Source of the DNA: Legionella longbeachae
GTDB lineage: Bacteria > Pseudomonadota > Gammaproteobacteria > Legionellales > Legionellaceae
Reading direction: 5' to 3'
NCBI RefSeq assembly: GCF_004283175.1
Contig: NZ_RXNW01000001.1
Location: forward strand, 310,001-374,000
DNA length: 64,000 bases
Shown here: piece by piece, positions 8,213-18,490 of the stretch
Layout: each line of letters begins with the position of its first letter
How positions within the stretch are numbered: position 1 is the stretch's first letter
Translations under genes and position numbers: made by a program
Notes under the pieces: generated by a model
Database searches by the model: none
Seen by the model: only the letters and a program-made list of their open reading frames with translations
Told to the model about the DNA's origin: nothing

Positions 8213-10426
8213 ATGAAAACAAAAGTAGAGTATGGTACTGGATTTACTTTAACCTATGAGGGGGTGCAATTTACTGAGGAAGGAATTCAATATAGTGATA
8301 AACCTTTAAGTAAATTAGTAGAGCATGAAGGCAAGATACCATCAAAAACATTTCAATTTTGTGAAGATTTTAATAATGTAGGTGCATTAATCATGCGTTT
8401 TCATTTTGGTCAATCGCAACGTAGTGCTTCCTTGACCCAAGTAGTTCGTAGTAATTATAAAGATTATGCGATTGATAAAATAGGAGAAGGGGCTGATCAA
8501 ACTGATTTTTTTGATGTTCCCCAGGATGTTTCAAACGTTATAAAAGATAATTTAAAACTTCATCAATTGTCTTCATATCCTCTAGGCGAGGCCAAGATTC
8601 TTAATCGCCTAACTCAAGCTGTTTATGAGCGAAACTCAATGATATGTGGAGAGCAGGGTTTATTCGGTACTATCCATACAGCAGTTTGGCAGCCCGTACT
8701 CGCATTACCAGGCCTGTTGACAAAAAATGATTTTATTTATGTTCCTTGTTTACTTGATATAAGCCCAACAGAATACAAAGAAATTTCAGAAGCCTTAAAT
8801 GATGGTAATTTTTTATTGGATGAAGATAAGACAAAACTCACTGTAAAAGAGCGTACTATTGATCTTAATTCTCTTTCAGATATTAAAATTCAGCCTCAAT
8901 TGGAAAAGGGATTATCTTTTCAAGATAATGAATTGTTGGTGACTTCAAAAAAATCCAAAGGAGCACCAGCGCCACTTGGATGGATAATTCATCTTCCAAG
9001 TAAAAGGGCTTTAGCGCAAGTTGATACAGAAGACTTGATGAAGCTGATTCGGTTAGCTGAAGGCAAGTTCCATCAACTTACTCCTGCGCAGCAAAAAATC
9101 TTAATGTCTGGGCGTCTAGAAGATAATGAGCGCGTACGCGTGATCCAAAATCGTCAACTTAACGTTATGCTCTCAATCTTTGCTACCTTAGAAAAAGACT
9201 TTAATTTTGATCCAACACCATTAATAAACAATGTATTGAAACAAATCGCAAAGACGACTCGGAAATATATTGAAGAAACAAACGTCCTCGATGATTTTCT
9301 CACTGGTTTTATACAAACAGCGATGATCCAACATTTAGTAGTGACTCAGGAAAAAAGTAAAAGAACAGAACTTCCTGTGGCATTTCAGTTAGGTTTCAAA
9401 GCAATAGAAAATAATGCTAAAGCACTGGCCTATGCATTTAATATGAAAGATGGAAATGGGGTTCCTGTACTGCATCTTGATGAAGAAGAATGTTTTTATC
9501 AGGATAAAGAACTTCCTGATTTAGGCATGAAAGGAGTGCTATTGGCACCAAGTTTAACTGACAGTAGACACTGCGCTGCATTGCTTTCTACTGCAATTCT
9601 TGTTGCCGAGCAAATGATTTTAGAACAATTGCTCACTTGCGTTTTTCAAAAAGAGAGTAATGAGGAATATCTCCACACATTTCAATCGTTGCTTAAGATA
9701 TGTCAAGGTAAAAATAGCCAAAATGCTTATGAGGATTTATATCGCTTAGCATCCAAATGTAAAGAGTCAGAAGATGGTATACCGCTATTGGGATTGCAAT
9801 ATGAGCATTGTGCTGAATTAATCACCGCACTTCGTTCTTACATAGGAACTGATGTGCTAATACATTTTGCGTCACAATTAGGCACAGAAGAACACTCAAC
9901 TCCAGAAAAAATAGTGGGAAACATACCTCCTCTTGATCAAACTGGGTTGATTAAAAGTTTGGAACACTTACATTTAATTTGTTCAGAATTACAAAGTCTA
10001 CCCGGAATATCTGCAGCAAAGGTTGGTTCCGGTGGTGCGGTTCTGGGAACATCGTTGATTATCGCAAAACTTTTTCCCGATTTGGCAAAATCACTTGGGA
10101 TTAATGAGAATCAGGCGGTGACTGTACCTATAAAAACTGACCGAGAAATAGACAAAAAATTGATAATCCCAACATTGTCTGCTTGTCCATATCTTAAAGC
10201 AAAGCAAAGAGAATACAATGCGCCTTGTAAAAATAGAAATACCTTTTTCATGGAAAATAAGGTTAAAACAAACACTACAATGGATCTTGGTATAAAATCT
10301 GAAGTGGAACAAAAGATATCAAGTTCTAAACAAAAATCCTCATCTTTGTGTAAGTTTTTTATAGGTACAACAATTACTACTCTTGGAATAGGCGGTACGA
10401 TTTTGGCTTTAGGTTTGGGTAGTTAA
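8213..10426 (+). CDS. Large hypothetical protein with C-terminal membrane anchor, effector candidate
   Basis: A 737-residue protein of no family I recognise. It is soluble through most of its length, with mixed helical composition. Its last 25 residues are hydrophobic and Gly-rich (FIGTTITTLGIGGTILALG), like a tail anchor. Just before that is a Ser/Lys-rich linker. No signal peptide is present. I chose ATG 8213 because GGTGG lies five bases upstream; the in-frame TTG 8201 and GTG 8204 are less likely. It is monocistronic. Large orphan proteins with one C-terminal membrane segment are frequent among Dot/Icm substrates that attach to host membranes; that role is inferred from form, not from any motif. 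Confidence 0.65.
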   Translation: MKTKVEYGTGFTLTYEGVQFTEEGIQYSDKPLSKLVEHEGKIPSKTFQFCEDFNNVGALIMRFHFGQSQRSASLTQVVRSNYKDYAIDKIGEGADQTDFFDVPQDVSNVIKDNLKLHQLSSYPLGEAKILNRLTQAVYERNSMICGEQGLFGTIHTAVWQPVLALPGLLTKNDFIYVPCLLDISPTEYKEISEALNDGNFLLDEDKTKLTVKERTIDLNSLSDIKIQPQLEKGLSFQDNELLVTSKKSKGAPAPLGWIIHLPSKRALAQVDTEDLMKLIRLAEGKFHQLTPAQQKILMSGRLEDNERVRVIQNRQLNVMLSIFATLEKDFNFDPTPLINNVLKQIAKTTRKYIEETNVLDDFLTGFIQTAMIQHLVVTQEKSKRTELPVAFQLGFKAIENNAKALAYAFNMKDGNGVPVLHLDEEECFYQDKELPDLGMKGVLLAPSLTDSRHCAALLSTAILVAEQMILEQLLTCVFQKESNEEYLHTFQSLLKICQGKNSQNAYEDLYRLASKCKESEDGIPLLGLQYEHCAELITALRSYIGTDVLIHFASQLGTEEHSTPEKIVGNIPPLDQTGLIKSLEHLHLICSELQSLPGISAAKVGSGGAVLGTSLIIAKLFPDLAKSLGINENQAVTVPIKTDREIDKKLIIPTLSACPYLKAKQREYNAPCKNRNTFFMENKVKTNTTMDLGIKSEVEQKISSSKQKSSSLCKFFIGTTITTLGIGGTILALGLGS

Positions 10427-10694
10427 TATAAAATTCGATATAAATAACCTGTGTTCACGATAAGAAAGCAGGGATGTTGGGGCTGGGGAATTGTACACCA
10501 TCTGTAAGCGGTATGCAGTAACAGAACGCGCATATATCCCCAGGTTTCCACTGTCATTGACTAAAATATTCGTTAAACCCTCATCCCTTACATAGTTCTG
10601 GATAACGGTTTAACTACAATATGTAGTGACTCCGCGGCGGTTTTCGGGATCATTTAGCGATTTATGATCGTTAAAAATATAATTTTTAGGTTAA

Positions 10695-10961
10695 TCATTC
10701 AGGAGTATAGCCCGCTGGCTTTTCTGATCCCTCGCCAAAAAAATATTTTTGCATTTCTTCTTTTAAAAAGTCGCGTGCCCTGGCTTCCATTAAGTTCAAG
10801 CGATATTCATTTATAAGCATGGTTTGATGACTTAGCCACATATTCCAGGCTTGCTTGGATACTTCATTATAAATTCGCTCTCCTAATGTTCCTGGGAAGG
10901 GAGGTTTTAACATGCCTTCAGCATCTTGTTTCAATTTACAACAATGCACTATTCTGTTCAT
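10695..10961 (-). CDS. yggX: YggX-type Fe(II)-trafficking protein
   Basis: An 88-residue cytoplasmic protein matching YggX in length and sequence. It has the start [17 protein letters not shown] with the conserved Cys7, then [20 protein letters not shown], and a C-terminal [15 protein letters not shown] helix. The family protects iron-sulfur clusters from oxidation and is linked to iron movement and to MutY and SoxRS functions in enterics. It lies alone, 78 bp downstream of the PilZ-type gene on the same strand. No MutY gene is adjacent, unlike in E. coli. Confidence 0.93.
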   Translation of the reverse strand: MNRIVHCCKLKQDAEGMLKPPFPGTLGERIYNEVSKQAWNMWLSHQTMLINEYRLNLMEARARDFLKEEMQKYFFGEGSEKPAGYTPE

Positions 10962-11039
10962 ATTTGCCTCTTATTCATAACAACGTGCTATAGTTTACGT
11001 GTTATTTGGCAATTTTGTACTGAAAATTACTTTTTATTT

Positions 11040-11597
11040 TTAGTCCGAACGATGTTTCGCTTGGGCCAATAAAATATGTTGTGAAAGAATTTGTTCTTGT
11101 TCACTTGTTAACTCATTAAATGATACTGCAGTACGATAAGTATGTTCAGTTTGGTATTGACTGTAAACTACAGTGCCCTCAACTATTATAGGTATCATTT
11201 TAGGTTTGGTATAAATTACTAATTTTAAACGTGTTTTCTCTTTAATAAGATCTGGCGTTTTAAATGCCATTCCCCCCAGGCTTATATTGACTTTACGCAA
11301 ATGAATCGTATTCGTCATGAGCATTTGTCGCGATAAATAATCAATTTTTGCATTGAGTAAATTAAGATAATGAGCTATGGTTGGCTCCTTGAGCGCTATA
11401 ACTTGGGTTAACTCTGCCATTTCATAATCAATCTCTTGAAAATAATGCGCTGCTTCCAGGTACCGTTGTCCATTTTTTCCTAAGAGTTGCTCCACAACTG
11501 CTCGATCGGGACATAACTCCCCCGGTTCTAAAATTTGATAATTAAAGTAGATATGATCTTCTACCCGAAAATGTTGTCGTCTTTCATGTATAGGCAT
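11040..11597 (-). CDS. PilZ-domain protein, probable c-di-GMP binder
   Basis: A 185-residue protein. The N-terminal ERRQHFRV matches the RxxxR element of PilZ domains. The second conserved element, NISLGGMAF (the D/NxSxxG motif), comes after an inserted helical segment of about 75 residues. Both are the parts that grip c-di-GMP. The inserted segment is unusual, as the two motifs are normally about 20-25 residues apart; it may form a helical dimerisation unit. It could report c-di-GMP made by enzymes such as the GGDEF/EAL protein at 46.1-48.3 kb. No enzymatic domain is attached. Confidence 0.75.
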   Translation of the reverse strand: MPIHERRQHFRVEDHIYFNYQILEPGELCPDRAVVEQLLGKNGQRYLEAAHYFQEIDYEMAELTQVIALKEPTIAHYLNLLNAKIDYLSRQMLMTNTIHLRKVNISLGGMAFKTPDLIKEKTRLKLVIYTKPKMIPIIVEGTVVYSQYQTEHTYRTAVSFNELTSEQEQILSQHILLAQAKHRSD

Positions 11598-11645
11598 AAT
11601 AGCTCCATTTACTACCTTTTAAGGAACAAATTAGCTCACTTGGAA

Positions 11646-14264
11646 TTAAAGAGAGAATTTAATTTGTTCTTGTTCATTGATTTCCTCGGTATTTGCTACA
11701 TCGAGTAACGTTTCTTTTGTAATAGTATAAAGTCCTTTTTCTAATTCAGTTCTAATAATTATAGGATCAACTTGATTTAATTCACTATATTGTGTTTTTG
11801 ATGCTAATAAAACCGTAAAAGATTGGGGGGCACGTAATTTGTGGATTATCTTTTCTACGGTATTTGATAATTCACTACTTTCTTGTTTTGCCTCAATGTA
11901 ATTTTTTGTGTTATTAATTCTTTGAATGCACTCATCCAGAAAACATATAAATTGAGAATCATTGATTTTGTTGTGTTTGATTGCCTCCATAACCACAGCA
12001 TTAAATTCTGATACTCTATCCAATTTTAATGCAGCAATAAATGCATCATTTAATTGAGCTGGAATATCTAAAACAGGCATGAGCTTCTGCAATTGTTGTT
12101 GGGCTTCAAAGTAGAATTTTTTAAGTACGTGTTTACAAAATCCTTTATCGTAAGCTGTTGTGAGGTAGGTCTTGAGTTGAGTTTGGGTTTCAGTAATAAA
12201 CATTATTTTTTCCTCCTTAGATGCCGTATCACAATTCATTTTTGTACGATAGGAGGCAATAGTATTTATCACTCGAGACCTGTTTCCCACCTTATATGCG
12301 TCTTTAATGACGATTAAATCCATAAGATCTATATAGTCGGTGTAGGGATCTATGGTTAATTGATGTTCAGGGTGAAGTAAATCTTCAGTTAATCCCATCA
12401 ATAGTTCTTTAGTTATAAGTATTGTTTTGGCTGAGTTCATGACTGGCGAATCGCTTTTGCTGCGGCGTTTAATAAACTCAACCATAGCTGTAGAAACTTT
12501 GTCATCAAAAGTGAGTTCAATAGAGCCATTGTCTAAATTATCTATTTTTTTAATTGTGTTGAATTGTCTGTATGTCCATGGATTCTTGTAGGGGCGCCCA
12601 TCATCACTAAATAGGATTGGGTTATGCATCAGTTTTTCGAAAATCAATGCTTGTCTTATCTCCAAAGAGCTCACTTTGCCTGTAGTTTGAGGAAATAAAT
12701 TTTCTAGTGTTGTTATACGTTCTTTTATTTTTGTTTTAAGTATCTCGACATCACTTTTTAGAATTATTAAATTGTTTAACTGAGTGGTAAGTTGATTGTA
12801 CTTTTCATAACTTATATTTTTTTTAAGTTTATGCTGAATTTTAATTATTTGCTGATGATATTGCCATGCAACATGATTTACATACTGTATAAGTTTGTCT
12901 TTTAAATTTTTTAGTTGCATGATGCTTTCAAATTTTGAGTTAAATGATGAATCTTCAATAATGGTGCGATTACGCCCCATGCCATGGCGAGTATGTTTTC
13001 GAATGAATTCACCAGGTATTAAACAAAGGCGTGAGTCAAGAATGAATTTGTCAGTGGTCATCACGGATTGATCAAAAATAAAAAGCGATTTTCCATCTTT
13101 TAATGCTTTGTTTTGACAATTACCACCTATTGTATCGGGATCACTACATATATAAAATAAACTCAGTGCGTTACTGAAATCCTCAATAAAACAATCGGCT
13201 TCCAGGCCTTCACCTATAGGTTTAATCGTTGAATAATGCGTATAGTTTTTTCCACTGAGCCATGATGCAAATGATTTTCCCGAACAGAAATCACTTAATA
13301 AACGTATATCGGAAAAAAGAATAAATAGTGCGGGATGATTATTATAGGCAATTGAAGTTGTAATAGCGGTATCCAGTCCCAATAAGCGAGAAATATTAAG
13401 TGCTATTGCTTCATGTTGAACCTCTCTGATATCACCGTATTTAGGCAATTTTATTATAGCCTCTGTACAAAGCTTATATCGTTCTCTGGAAGTATAATAA
13501 TTCTCTATAAGAAAGTGCTCTGGGCATTCACAAAGATTATGTAATTGCTTTTTTACACTCTTTAAACTGACTAAAGGAATTTTTTCTGTAACCCCGCCTA
13601 TATCTTCAGCTAGAGTACAGTAGTTGAGCTCATGGTCATCGTCTTGAGCGATACATATCTGCTTCAATTCACTAAGGTTCTTGAGATCTTGTAAGATAGT
13701 TAACAATTTTTTTATTTGTTCTTTTTGGGAATCATTATCAAGTAGGAGCATTTCTCCTTGCAATCGTGATATGTGGGAACTGATTTGCGAGGTGCATGAG
13801 ACATCAAAAGTTATTGGTTCAGGGAAAGCTTGTACTAAAGAATATAATTTTAACTTGCTATTTAAAACCAATTCATTTAGTTCTGGTTCTAGTTCAGTAA
13901 GCATCCTGGTTGGGCGCGCATAATAATTATCGTTGGGTAATGCAACTATATCATGTGCATTTAATGTATAATGTATACCTTCTTCAGCTTTTTTAAGACT
14001 AATTTTTTTTAGAGTTGGAGGAGAGCCAGGTTTAAAAGCAGTGGCGTATTTAATGATGCCACAATATTCTCGCCATTGGTTTGGATCTGATTCGAGAGTT
14101 TCAAAATTAAATAGACCGTTTTGATTCTGTTCAATATATTCTAATAAAATATCCAGATCAGCGTAAAATGCTAAATCTTCATCCTTTAGCTCCACTGCAA
14201 CAGGATTTTCACTTTTTTCGGTTAAAAAGCGTTTCATAATCCTATTCTTTTGCCCCAACTCCAT
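11646..14264 (-). CDS. Very large hypothetical protein, effector candidate
   Basis: About 873 residues, no signal peptide, no membrane segments, family not recognised. The central third has an unusual polar block, SDPDTIGGNCQNK, followed by LFIFDQSV and a basic HTRHGMGRNR segment. After that comes a long Lys/Leu-rich coiled-coil-like region (about residues 460-545). The start at 14264 has AAGGA nine bases upstream; an upstream frame extends 24 more codons and an internal Met lies nine codons further in. The gene stands between a PilZ gene and the divergent fdxA, and ends 48 bp before the PilZ gene on the same strand. Size, charge and isolation fit a Dot/Icm effector. This is a guess from form. 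Confidence 0.6.
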   Translation of the reverse strand: MELGQKNRIMKRFLTEKSENPVAVELKDEDLAFYADLDILLEYIEQNQNGLFNFETLESDPNQWREYCGIIKYATAFKPGSPPTLKKISLKKAEEGIHYTLNAHDIVALPNDNYYARPTRMLTELEPELNELVLNSKLKLYSLVQAFPEPITFDVSCTSQISSHISRLQGEMLLLDNDSQKEQIKKLLTILQDLKNLSELKQICIAQDDDHELNYCTLAEDIGGVTEKIPLVSLKSVKKQLHNLCECPEHFLIENYYTSRERYKLCTEAIIKLPKYGDIREVQHEAIALNISRLLGLDTAITTSIAYNNHPALFILFSDIRLLSDFCSGKSFASWLSGKNYTHYSTIKPIGEGLEADCFIEDFSNALSLFYICSDPDTIGGNCQNKALKDGKSLFIFDQSVMTTDKFILDSRLCLIPGEFIRKHTRHGMGRNRTIIEDSSFNSKFESIMQLKNLKDKLIQYVNHVAWQYHQQIIKIQHKLKKNISYEKYNQLTTQLNNLIILKSDVEILKTKIKERITTLENLFPQTTGKVSSLEIRQALIFEKLMHNPILFSDDGRPYKNPWTYRQFNTIKKIDNLDNGSIELTFDDKVSTAMVEFIKRRSKSDSPVMNSAKTILITKELLMGLTEDLLHPEHQLTIDPYTDYIDLMDLIVIKDAYKVGNRSRVINTIASYRTKMNCDTASKEEKIMFITETQTQLKTYLTTAYDKGFCKHVLKKFYFEAQQQLQKLMPVLDIPAQLNDAFIAALKLDRVSEFNAVVMEAIKHNKINDSQFICFLDECIQRINNTKNYIEAKQESSELSNTVEKIIHKLRAPQSFTVLLASKTQYSELNQVDPIIIRTELEKGLYTITKETLLDVANTEEINEQEQIKFSL

Positions 14265-14485
14265 TTGCCTGTGTCCTTGTGAAAAAATTAATCCAACTTG
14301 CTTATAAATATAGACAATTTTGATGCATTTGGTCAAAAAGAATTAAAAATAGCTTCAAGATTAAATTTTATTGCAATGTAAAAAATAAAAGAGCAATTGT
14401 TTATGCCAATTACAGAGAAAAATACTACTTAAATAGCTTGTTTTATGCTTTAATATCTACTATTACCAGCTAAAAAAGGTTTGTC

Positions 14486-14815
14486 ATGACTTTTGTAGTA
14501 ACAGAAAGTTGTATTAAATGTAAGTACACTGATTGCGTTGAAGTTTGTCCTGTTGACTGCTTTTATGAAGGCCCTAATTTTTTGGTTATTCATCCCGAGG
14601 AATGTATTGATTGTGCATTATGTGAACCGGAATGCCCAGTGAATGCGATTGTTTCCGAAGATGACTTAACCCCCGAACAGCAGCAGTTCAAGGAGTTAAA
14701 TGCCAAGCTTTCTAAAAACTGGCCTAATATTACATCTAAAAAAGATGCACCTGCAGATGCTAAAGATTGGGAAGAGGTTAAGGATAAACTCCAACATCTA
14801 CAAGAAGAGTGGTAG
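14486..14815 (+). CDS. fdxA: Ferredoxin FdxA, 7Fe type
   Basis: A 109-residue ferredoxin that carries one 3Fe-4S and one 4Fe-4S cluster for low-potential electron transfer. Cys9, Cys17 and Cys50 fit the 3Fe cluster, and Cys21, Cys40, Cys43 and Cys46 the 4Fe cluster. The spacing is the same as in Azotobacter ferredoxin I (shifted by one). The C-terminal half lacks cysteines and is acidic, as usual for this family. AAAAAAGG precedes the ATG. Its stop overlaps the yoaA start by seven bases, so the two genes are co-translated. Confidence 0.95.
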   Translation: MTFVVTESCIKCKYTDCVEVCPVDCFYEGPNFLVIHPEECIDCALCEPECPVNAIVSEDDLTPEQQQFKELNAKLSKNWPNITSKKDAPADAKDWEEVKDKLQHLQEEW

Positions 14816-16764
14816 AAATAACTTCACTTATCCAATCATGTAAGCGAGCTTTAGGTGAAAAAGGTCGGCTTTCTACAGCAATACCTGGGTTTATAGCCCG
14901 TGCACCACAATCTGATTTGGCTGTGGCGATTGCTGCAGCAATAGAAGAAAAATCTATTCTGGTAGCGGAAGCAGGAACTGGGACAGGTAAAACGTTCGCT
15001 TACTTGCTACCTAGCTTATTAAGTGGAAAGAAAACTCTCATTTCTACTGCCACTAAAACCTTACAAGATCAACTTTATCAAAAAGATTTACCGACCCTGG
15101 TTAGAGCATTAGGATTATCAGTACGCGTTCAAAATCTAAAAGGTAGAGCCAATTACATCTGTGAATATCGTGTTGCGTTATATTCTGAAGAAGGGCAATT
15201 TCAAACCCCACAGTGTGCCCATGAAGTAGCTCATGTCCGAAGCAAACTTTCCCAAATGAAAAATGGAGATCGCTCTGAACTACCCGAGCTTAGTGAGGAT
15301 TCTCCAGTTTGGCCTTATGTAACTTCAACAGTGGATAATTGCTTGGGTGTTGAATGCCCTCATCATGAAACATGTTTTTTGGTTAAGGCCCGGAAGAGGG
15401 CGCTTGAGGCTGATGTAGTAGTGATTAATCATCACCTTTTTTTTGCTGATTCACGTTTAAAAGAAGAGGGATTCGGTGAATTATTACCAGGAGTTGATGT
15501 CGTTATTTTTGATGAGGCACATCAACTTGCTGAAATAGCGACCCATTTTAATGGAGAGCGAATTGGTACGCGGCAATTTCGTGATTTACTCGATGATCTT
15601 ATCAAAGAATGGCCTGTCTTGGATCTTGCAAACCAACCCTTGAAAGTTTTGAGCCACAAAGCAGATAAGTTAATGGATGAATTATTAATAAGCTTACCTG
15701 CAGAGGAACGAGTAAGTTGGGAAGAGATAAAGCGAAATAAAACGTTTTTAGATATTTGGTCTCGTTGGTTGGCATTGAAAGATGAATTATTGGAGTGTTT
15801 CAATAAGATCTCACTTTCTGAGTTTCCTGGTGTTGCACGTTGCAAAGAGCGATTAGTCGATTTTGCCAGGATTTTATTGATTTTCACTGAAGAAACTAAC
15901 GATAAAATTAGGTGGCTGGAGCGCTTTAAACATACTTTAGTTTTTCATGCTACCCCCTATGATGTTGCTAAATCATTTAGCGAATTACTAAAAAGGCAAT
16001 CGTGCACTTATGTATTTACTTCCGCAACCTTAACAATGGCAGATTCTTTTGATTGCTTTTGCAAGCCCTTAGGTCTAGATGGGGTCCAGACTTTAGTATT
16101 GCCAAGCCCCTTTGATTACCAACAACAAGCATTGTTATATTTTCCAAGAGGATTACCCGATCCTAAGAATATTACTTATAATGAATTATTAATAAAACGA
16201 GCCATTCCACTTATCGAAGCCTTAGGCGGACGTAGCTTTTTTTTATTTACCAGTCACAAATCTTTAAAACAAGTTGCTCAAATTATATCCAGCAATTTGA
16301 ATTATCCGTTACTTATCCAGGGAACTGAGGCAAAACCTATTTTATTAGAACGCTTTAGGCAATTAGGGAATGCTGTTTTGTTGGGAACTTCAACATTCTG
16401 GGAGGGAGTTGATGTAAAAGGAGAGGCATTATCTTGCGTTATCATTGATAAAATACCTTTTTCTAGCCCCGTGGATCCTGTAATTCGTGGTAAAATGAGC
16501 TATTTGAAGGAAAAAGGATTATCTGGTTTTGATGAGTTATCTTTACCAAGTGCAGTGATTGCTTTAAAACAAGGAGTGGGGCGTTTAATTCGGGATAACA
16601 CGGATAAAGGGGTATTGATGATCGCTGATCCACGACTTACTGGTAGGGAGTATGGCAGGCGAATATTGGCAAGTTTACCCCAATTACCAAAAACCCGGGA
16701 TGAACAAAGAGTACTTCAATTCATTAGAGAATTAGAGTTGACCAATGAAGCTATTAGCGATTGA
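14809..16764 (+). CDS. yoaA: ATP-dependent DNA helicase YoaA, DinG/XPD family
   Basis: A 651-residue superfamily 2 helicase with 5'-3' polarity expected from family members. Walker A is [15 protein letters not shown] near residue 60, and the DEAH box is in [12 protein letters not shown]. Four cysteines between them ([19 protein letters not shown]) would hold the XPD-type 4Fe-4S cluster. Motif VI is [14 protein letters not shown] near the end. YoaA assists DNA repair and replication fork maintenance with the clamp-loader chi subunit in E. coli. The gene begins with GTG inside the end of fdxA and ends 20 bp inside tsaB, which makes a compact operon. Confidence 0.92.
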   Translation: MVEITSLIQSCKRALGEKGRLSTAIPGFIARAPQSDLAVAIAAAIEEKSILVAEAGTGTGKTFAYLLPSLLSGKKTLISTATKTLQDQLYQKDLPTLVRALGLSVRVQNLKGRANYICEYRVALYSEEGQFQTPQCAHEVAHVRSKLSQMKNGDRSELPELSEDSPVWPYVTSTVDNCLGVECPHHETCFLVKARKRALEADVVVINHHLFFADSRLKEEGFGELLPGVDVVIFDEAHQLAEIATHFNGERIGTRQFRDLLDDLIKEWPVLDLANQPLKVLSHKADKLMDELLISLPAEERVSWEEIKRNKTFLDIWSRWLALKDELLECFNKISLSEFPGVARCKERLVDFARILLIFTEETNDKIRWLERFKHTLVFHATPYDVAKSFSELLKRQSCTYVFTSATLTMADSFDCFCKPLGLDGVQTLVLPSPFDYQQQALLYFPRGLPDPKNITYNELLIKRAIPLIEALGGRSFFLFTSHKSLKQVAQIISSNLNYPLLIQGTEAKPILLERFRQLGNAVLLGTSTFWEGVDVKGEALSCVIIDKIPFSSPVDPVIRGKMSYLKEKGLSGFDELSLPSAVIALKQGVGRLIRDNTDKGVLMIADPRLTGREYGRRILASLPQLPKTRDEQRVLQFIRELELTNEAISD

Positions 16765-17395
16765 TACCTCGACTGAAATAGCCAGTATAGCGTTGCTGAC
16801 TGGAAATGAGTTACTTTGTGAGGAACAAAGTAACCCTAAAACACATGCACAATTTATTTTACCTATGATTGATAAATTAATGGTAAGTGCTGGTTTGCAA
16901 ATGAAGGAGCTTGATGGCATTGTATTTGGACGTGGGCCAGGAAGTTTCACTGGCTTGCGCATTGCCTGTAGTATTGCCAAAGGATTAGCTTATGCTCATG
17001 ATTTGGGATTAATTCCCGTAAGTAATTTAGCCGCTATAGCGTGGTCAGCTCGTCAACAAATGCAGGAGTTGCATCTACCTGTATTAACTGTATTAGACGC
17101 GCGCATGCATGAAATGTATTGGGCTTATTTTACTAAGAATCAATGGGTCGCAGAGGAAAGGGTCAATTCAGTACATGAAATAAATATACTTGCAGAGCAA
17201 TCTGTAATTCTTGCTGGAGTAGGAATTGATTTATATTGGGAAGATTTTACTTCCAAGACTAAATCTCTTGTCCGTGAAAAATTGCTTATATATCCTTCTG
17301 CCGCCGCTATGATTCAATTGGCTCAATTTTCTGCATTAAAACCTGTTTCAGCAGCTTCGGCCCAACCTGTATACATCCGAAATAAAGTCACCTAG
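16745..17395 (+). CDS. tsaB: tRNA threonylcarbamoyladenosine biosynthesis protein TsaB
   Basis: A 216-residue ASKHA-fold protein. [17 protein letters not shown] is the phosphate-binding start of the family, and FGRGPGSFTGLRIACS is its second signature. TsaB pairs with TsaD and TsaE to put the t6A modification on tRNAs that read ANN codons; it is the non-catalytic scaffold. It overlaps yoaA by 20 bp and is followed 9 bp later by the Trm112-like gene, so it belongs to the fdxA-yoaA-tsaB unit. The yoaA-tsaB order is also known in enterics. Slightly shorter than E. coli TsaB (231). Confidence 0.93.
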   Translation: MKLLAIDTSTEIASIALLTGNELLCEEQSNPKTHAQFILPMIDKLMVSAGLQMKELDGIVFGRGPGSFTGLRIACSIAKGLAYAHDLGLIPVSNLAAIAWSARQQMQELHLPVLTVLDARMHEMYWAYFTKNQWVAEERVNSVHEINILAEQSVILAGVGIDLYWEDFTSKTKSLVREKLLIYPSAAAMIQLAQFSALKPVSAASAQPVYIRNKVT

Positions 17396-17404
17396 GAGTC
17401 TTTC

Positions 17405-17596
17405 ATGGATAAAAAATTATTGGAACTATTAGTTTGCCCTTTATGTAAAGGAAAATTATTATTAAAAAAACAAGAACTAATCTGTAAATTTGATCGGCTG
17501 GCTTTTCCTATTCATGATGATATTCCTGTCATGTTGGAGCATGAAGCTCGAGTTATCCCCCTGGAAGAAAAAGATAAATTAGAAACAAAGCATTAA
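17405..17596 (+). CDS. Trm112-family (UPF0434/YcaR-like) small protein
   Basis: A 63-residue protein with one CPLCKGKL zinc-knuckle-like pair at the N-terminus and the typical [18 protein letters not shown] block. This matches the bacterial Trm112/UPF0434 family. Eukaryotic Trm112 activates methyltransferases; the role of the bacterial proteins is not settled. The second cysteine pair is absent (Cys28 alone), as in many bacterial members. It has a good start (AGGAG upstream) and is the last gene of the tsaB unit. Confidence 0.88.
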   Translation: MDKKLLELLVCPLCKGKLLLKKQELICKFDRLAFPIHDDIPVMLEHEARVIPLEEKDKLETKH

Positions 17597-17720
17597 GGAC
17601 GTTAACTCATATATTCTAACCTGCATTCAATGATTTAAAAACTTTGGTGGAATTTAATGCGCGGAGGGCTGGGTGATAATTACTTTGTTTCACCCTCGCC
17701 ATGAAAAATTATTTCACTAG

Positions 17721-17778
17721 GGTCTGTTGACATTTCACCAGCCCCTACGTGCCGCGGCTTGTCCGCGGCATCTAGTAG
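17721..17778 (+). repeat. Left terminal inverted repeat of the IS5-type element
   Basis: Starts GGTCTGTTGACATTTCACCA and includes a GC-rich palindrome (GCCGCGGCTTGTCCGCGGC) that would form a stem. It matches the right end (18491-18548) almost base for base, with one small length difference near CCCCTACG versus CCCTCTACG. Confidence 0.85.
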
Positions 17779-17874
17779 ATGGTCAAATTTAAATCTGCAC
17801 TATCTAATTCATTGATTAATGAGAGCAAACTCATAATATAACGGTTCTCACAGCAAGTATAAAACGAGTTTGCA

Positions 17875-18423
17875 ATGCTTAGACTTATGCTCAATGATGA
17901 GTATTGGTCAAAGCTAAGGGAGCTCATGCTACAGCATCGTATTTATGACAAGCCAAATCTTCGCATGATAATGGAGGCAATGTTGTATCGCATGCGAGTT
18001 GATTGCCCTTGGCGCGACCTGCCAGCAGAATTTGGATGCTGGAATTCAATCTATCAAAAATTTAATCGATGGTCATCAAAAGGTAAATTGATGGCGATAT
18101 TCAAATCACTTTCTCAAGAGCCAGATCTTGATTGGGAGTTTATTGACGGCGGTATGGTAAAAGCGCATCAACACAGTGCAGGAGCAGCTTCTAATGAAAA
18201 TCAAGCTATAGGAAAATCTAGAGGCGGCAATACAACAAAAATTCATATGGCTGTTGATGCCTATGGCTTACCTATTGATTTTGAAATAACAGGTGGTGAA
18301 GTGCACGACTGTAAAGTGGCACCAGAATTTATCGAAAAATTACCTACGGCGGGCCACACTGTTGCTGACAAAGGCTACGATAGTGACGAAGTAAGAGATA
18401 CAATTCAAGACAATGGAAAATAA
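17875..18423 (+). pseudogene. Truncated IS5-family transposase
   Basis: A 182-residue fragment. It has the N-terminal DUF4096-like part (CPWRDLPAEFGCWNSIYQKF), the first catalytic Asp (FIDGGMVKAHQHS) and the second (TVADKGYDSD). A complete member is about 250 residues and ends with a region carrying the third catalytic residue, Glu. Here the reading frame stops after DNGK, exactly where the sequence changes to GIY-YIG-like code. Without the Glu the protein should not be active. Confidence 0.85.
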
Positions 18424-18482
18424 ATTTAATCGAGGGACTTAATCCTGATTGGCGCGATCTATATAAAGAAATTTGCCAATGA
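18408..18482 (+). pseudogene. 3' remnant of a GIY-YIG endonuclease gene
   Basis: In a frame different from the transposase, these bases read WKINLIEGLNPDWRDLYKE followed by ICQ and a stop. This is the very typical end of small single-domain GIY-YIG proteins (W-K-x-x-L-I-E-x-x-N-P-x-W-x-D-L). The start and catalytic part are absent. It runs straight into the right terminal repeat after the stop. Confidence 0.75.
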
Positions 18483-18490
18483 TTTAGATC

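Noticed and set aside
10571-10613. GTTAAACC and GGTTTAAC inverted repeat between the 737-residue gene and yggX
   Set aside because: Arms of eight bases spaced by about 27; expected by chance in AT-rich DNA and no regulatory context.
17660-17700. GGGTGA / TCACCC hairpin after the Trm112-like gene
   Set aside because: Six-base stem with a long loop and no T run; too weak to support as a terminator.
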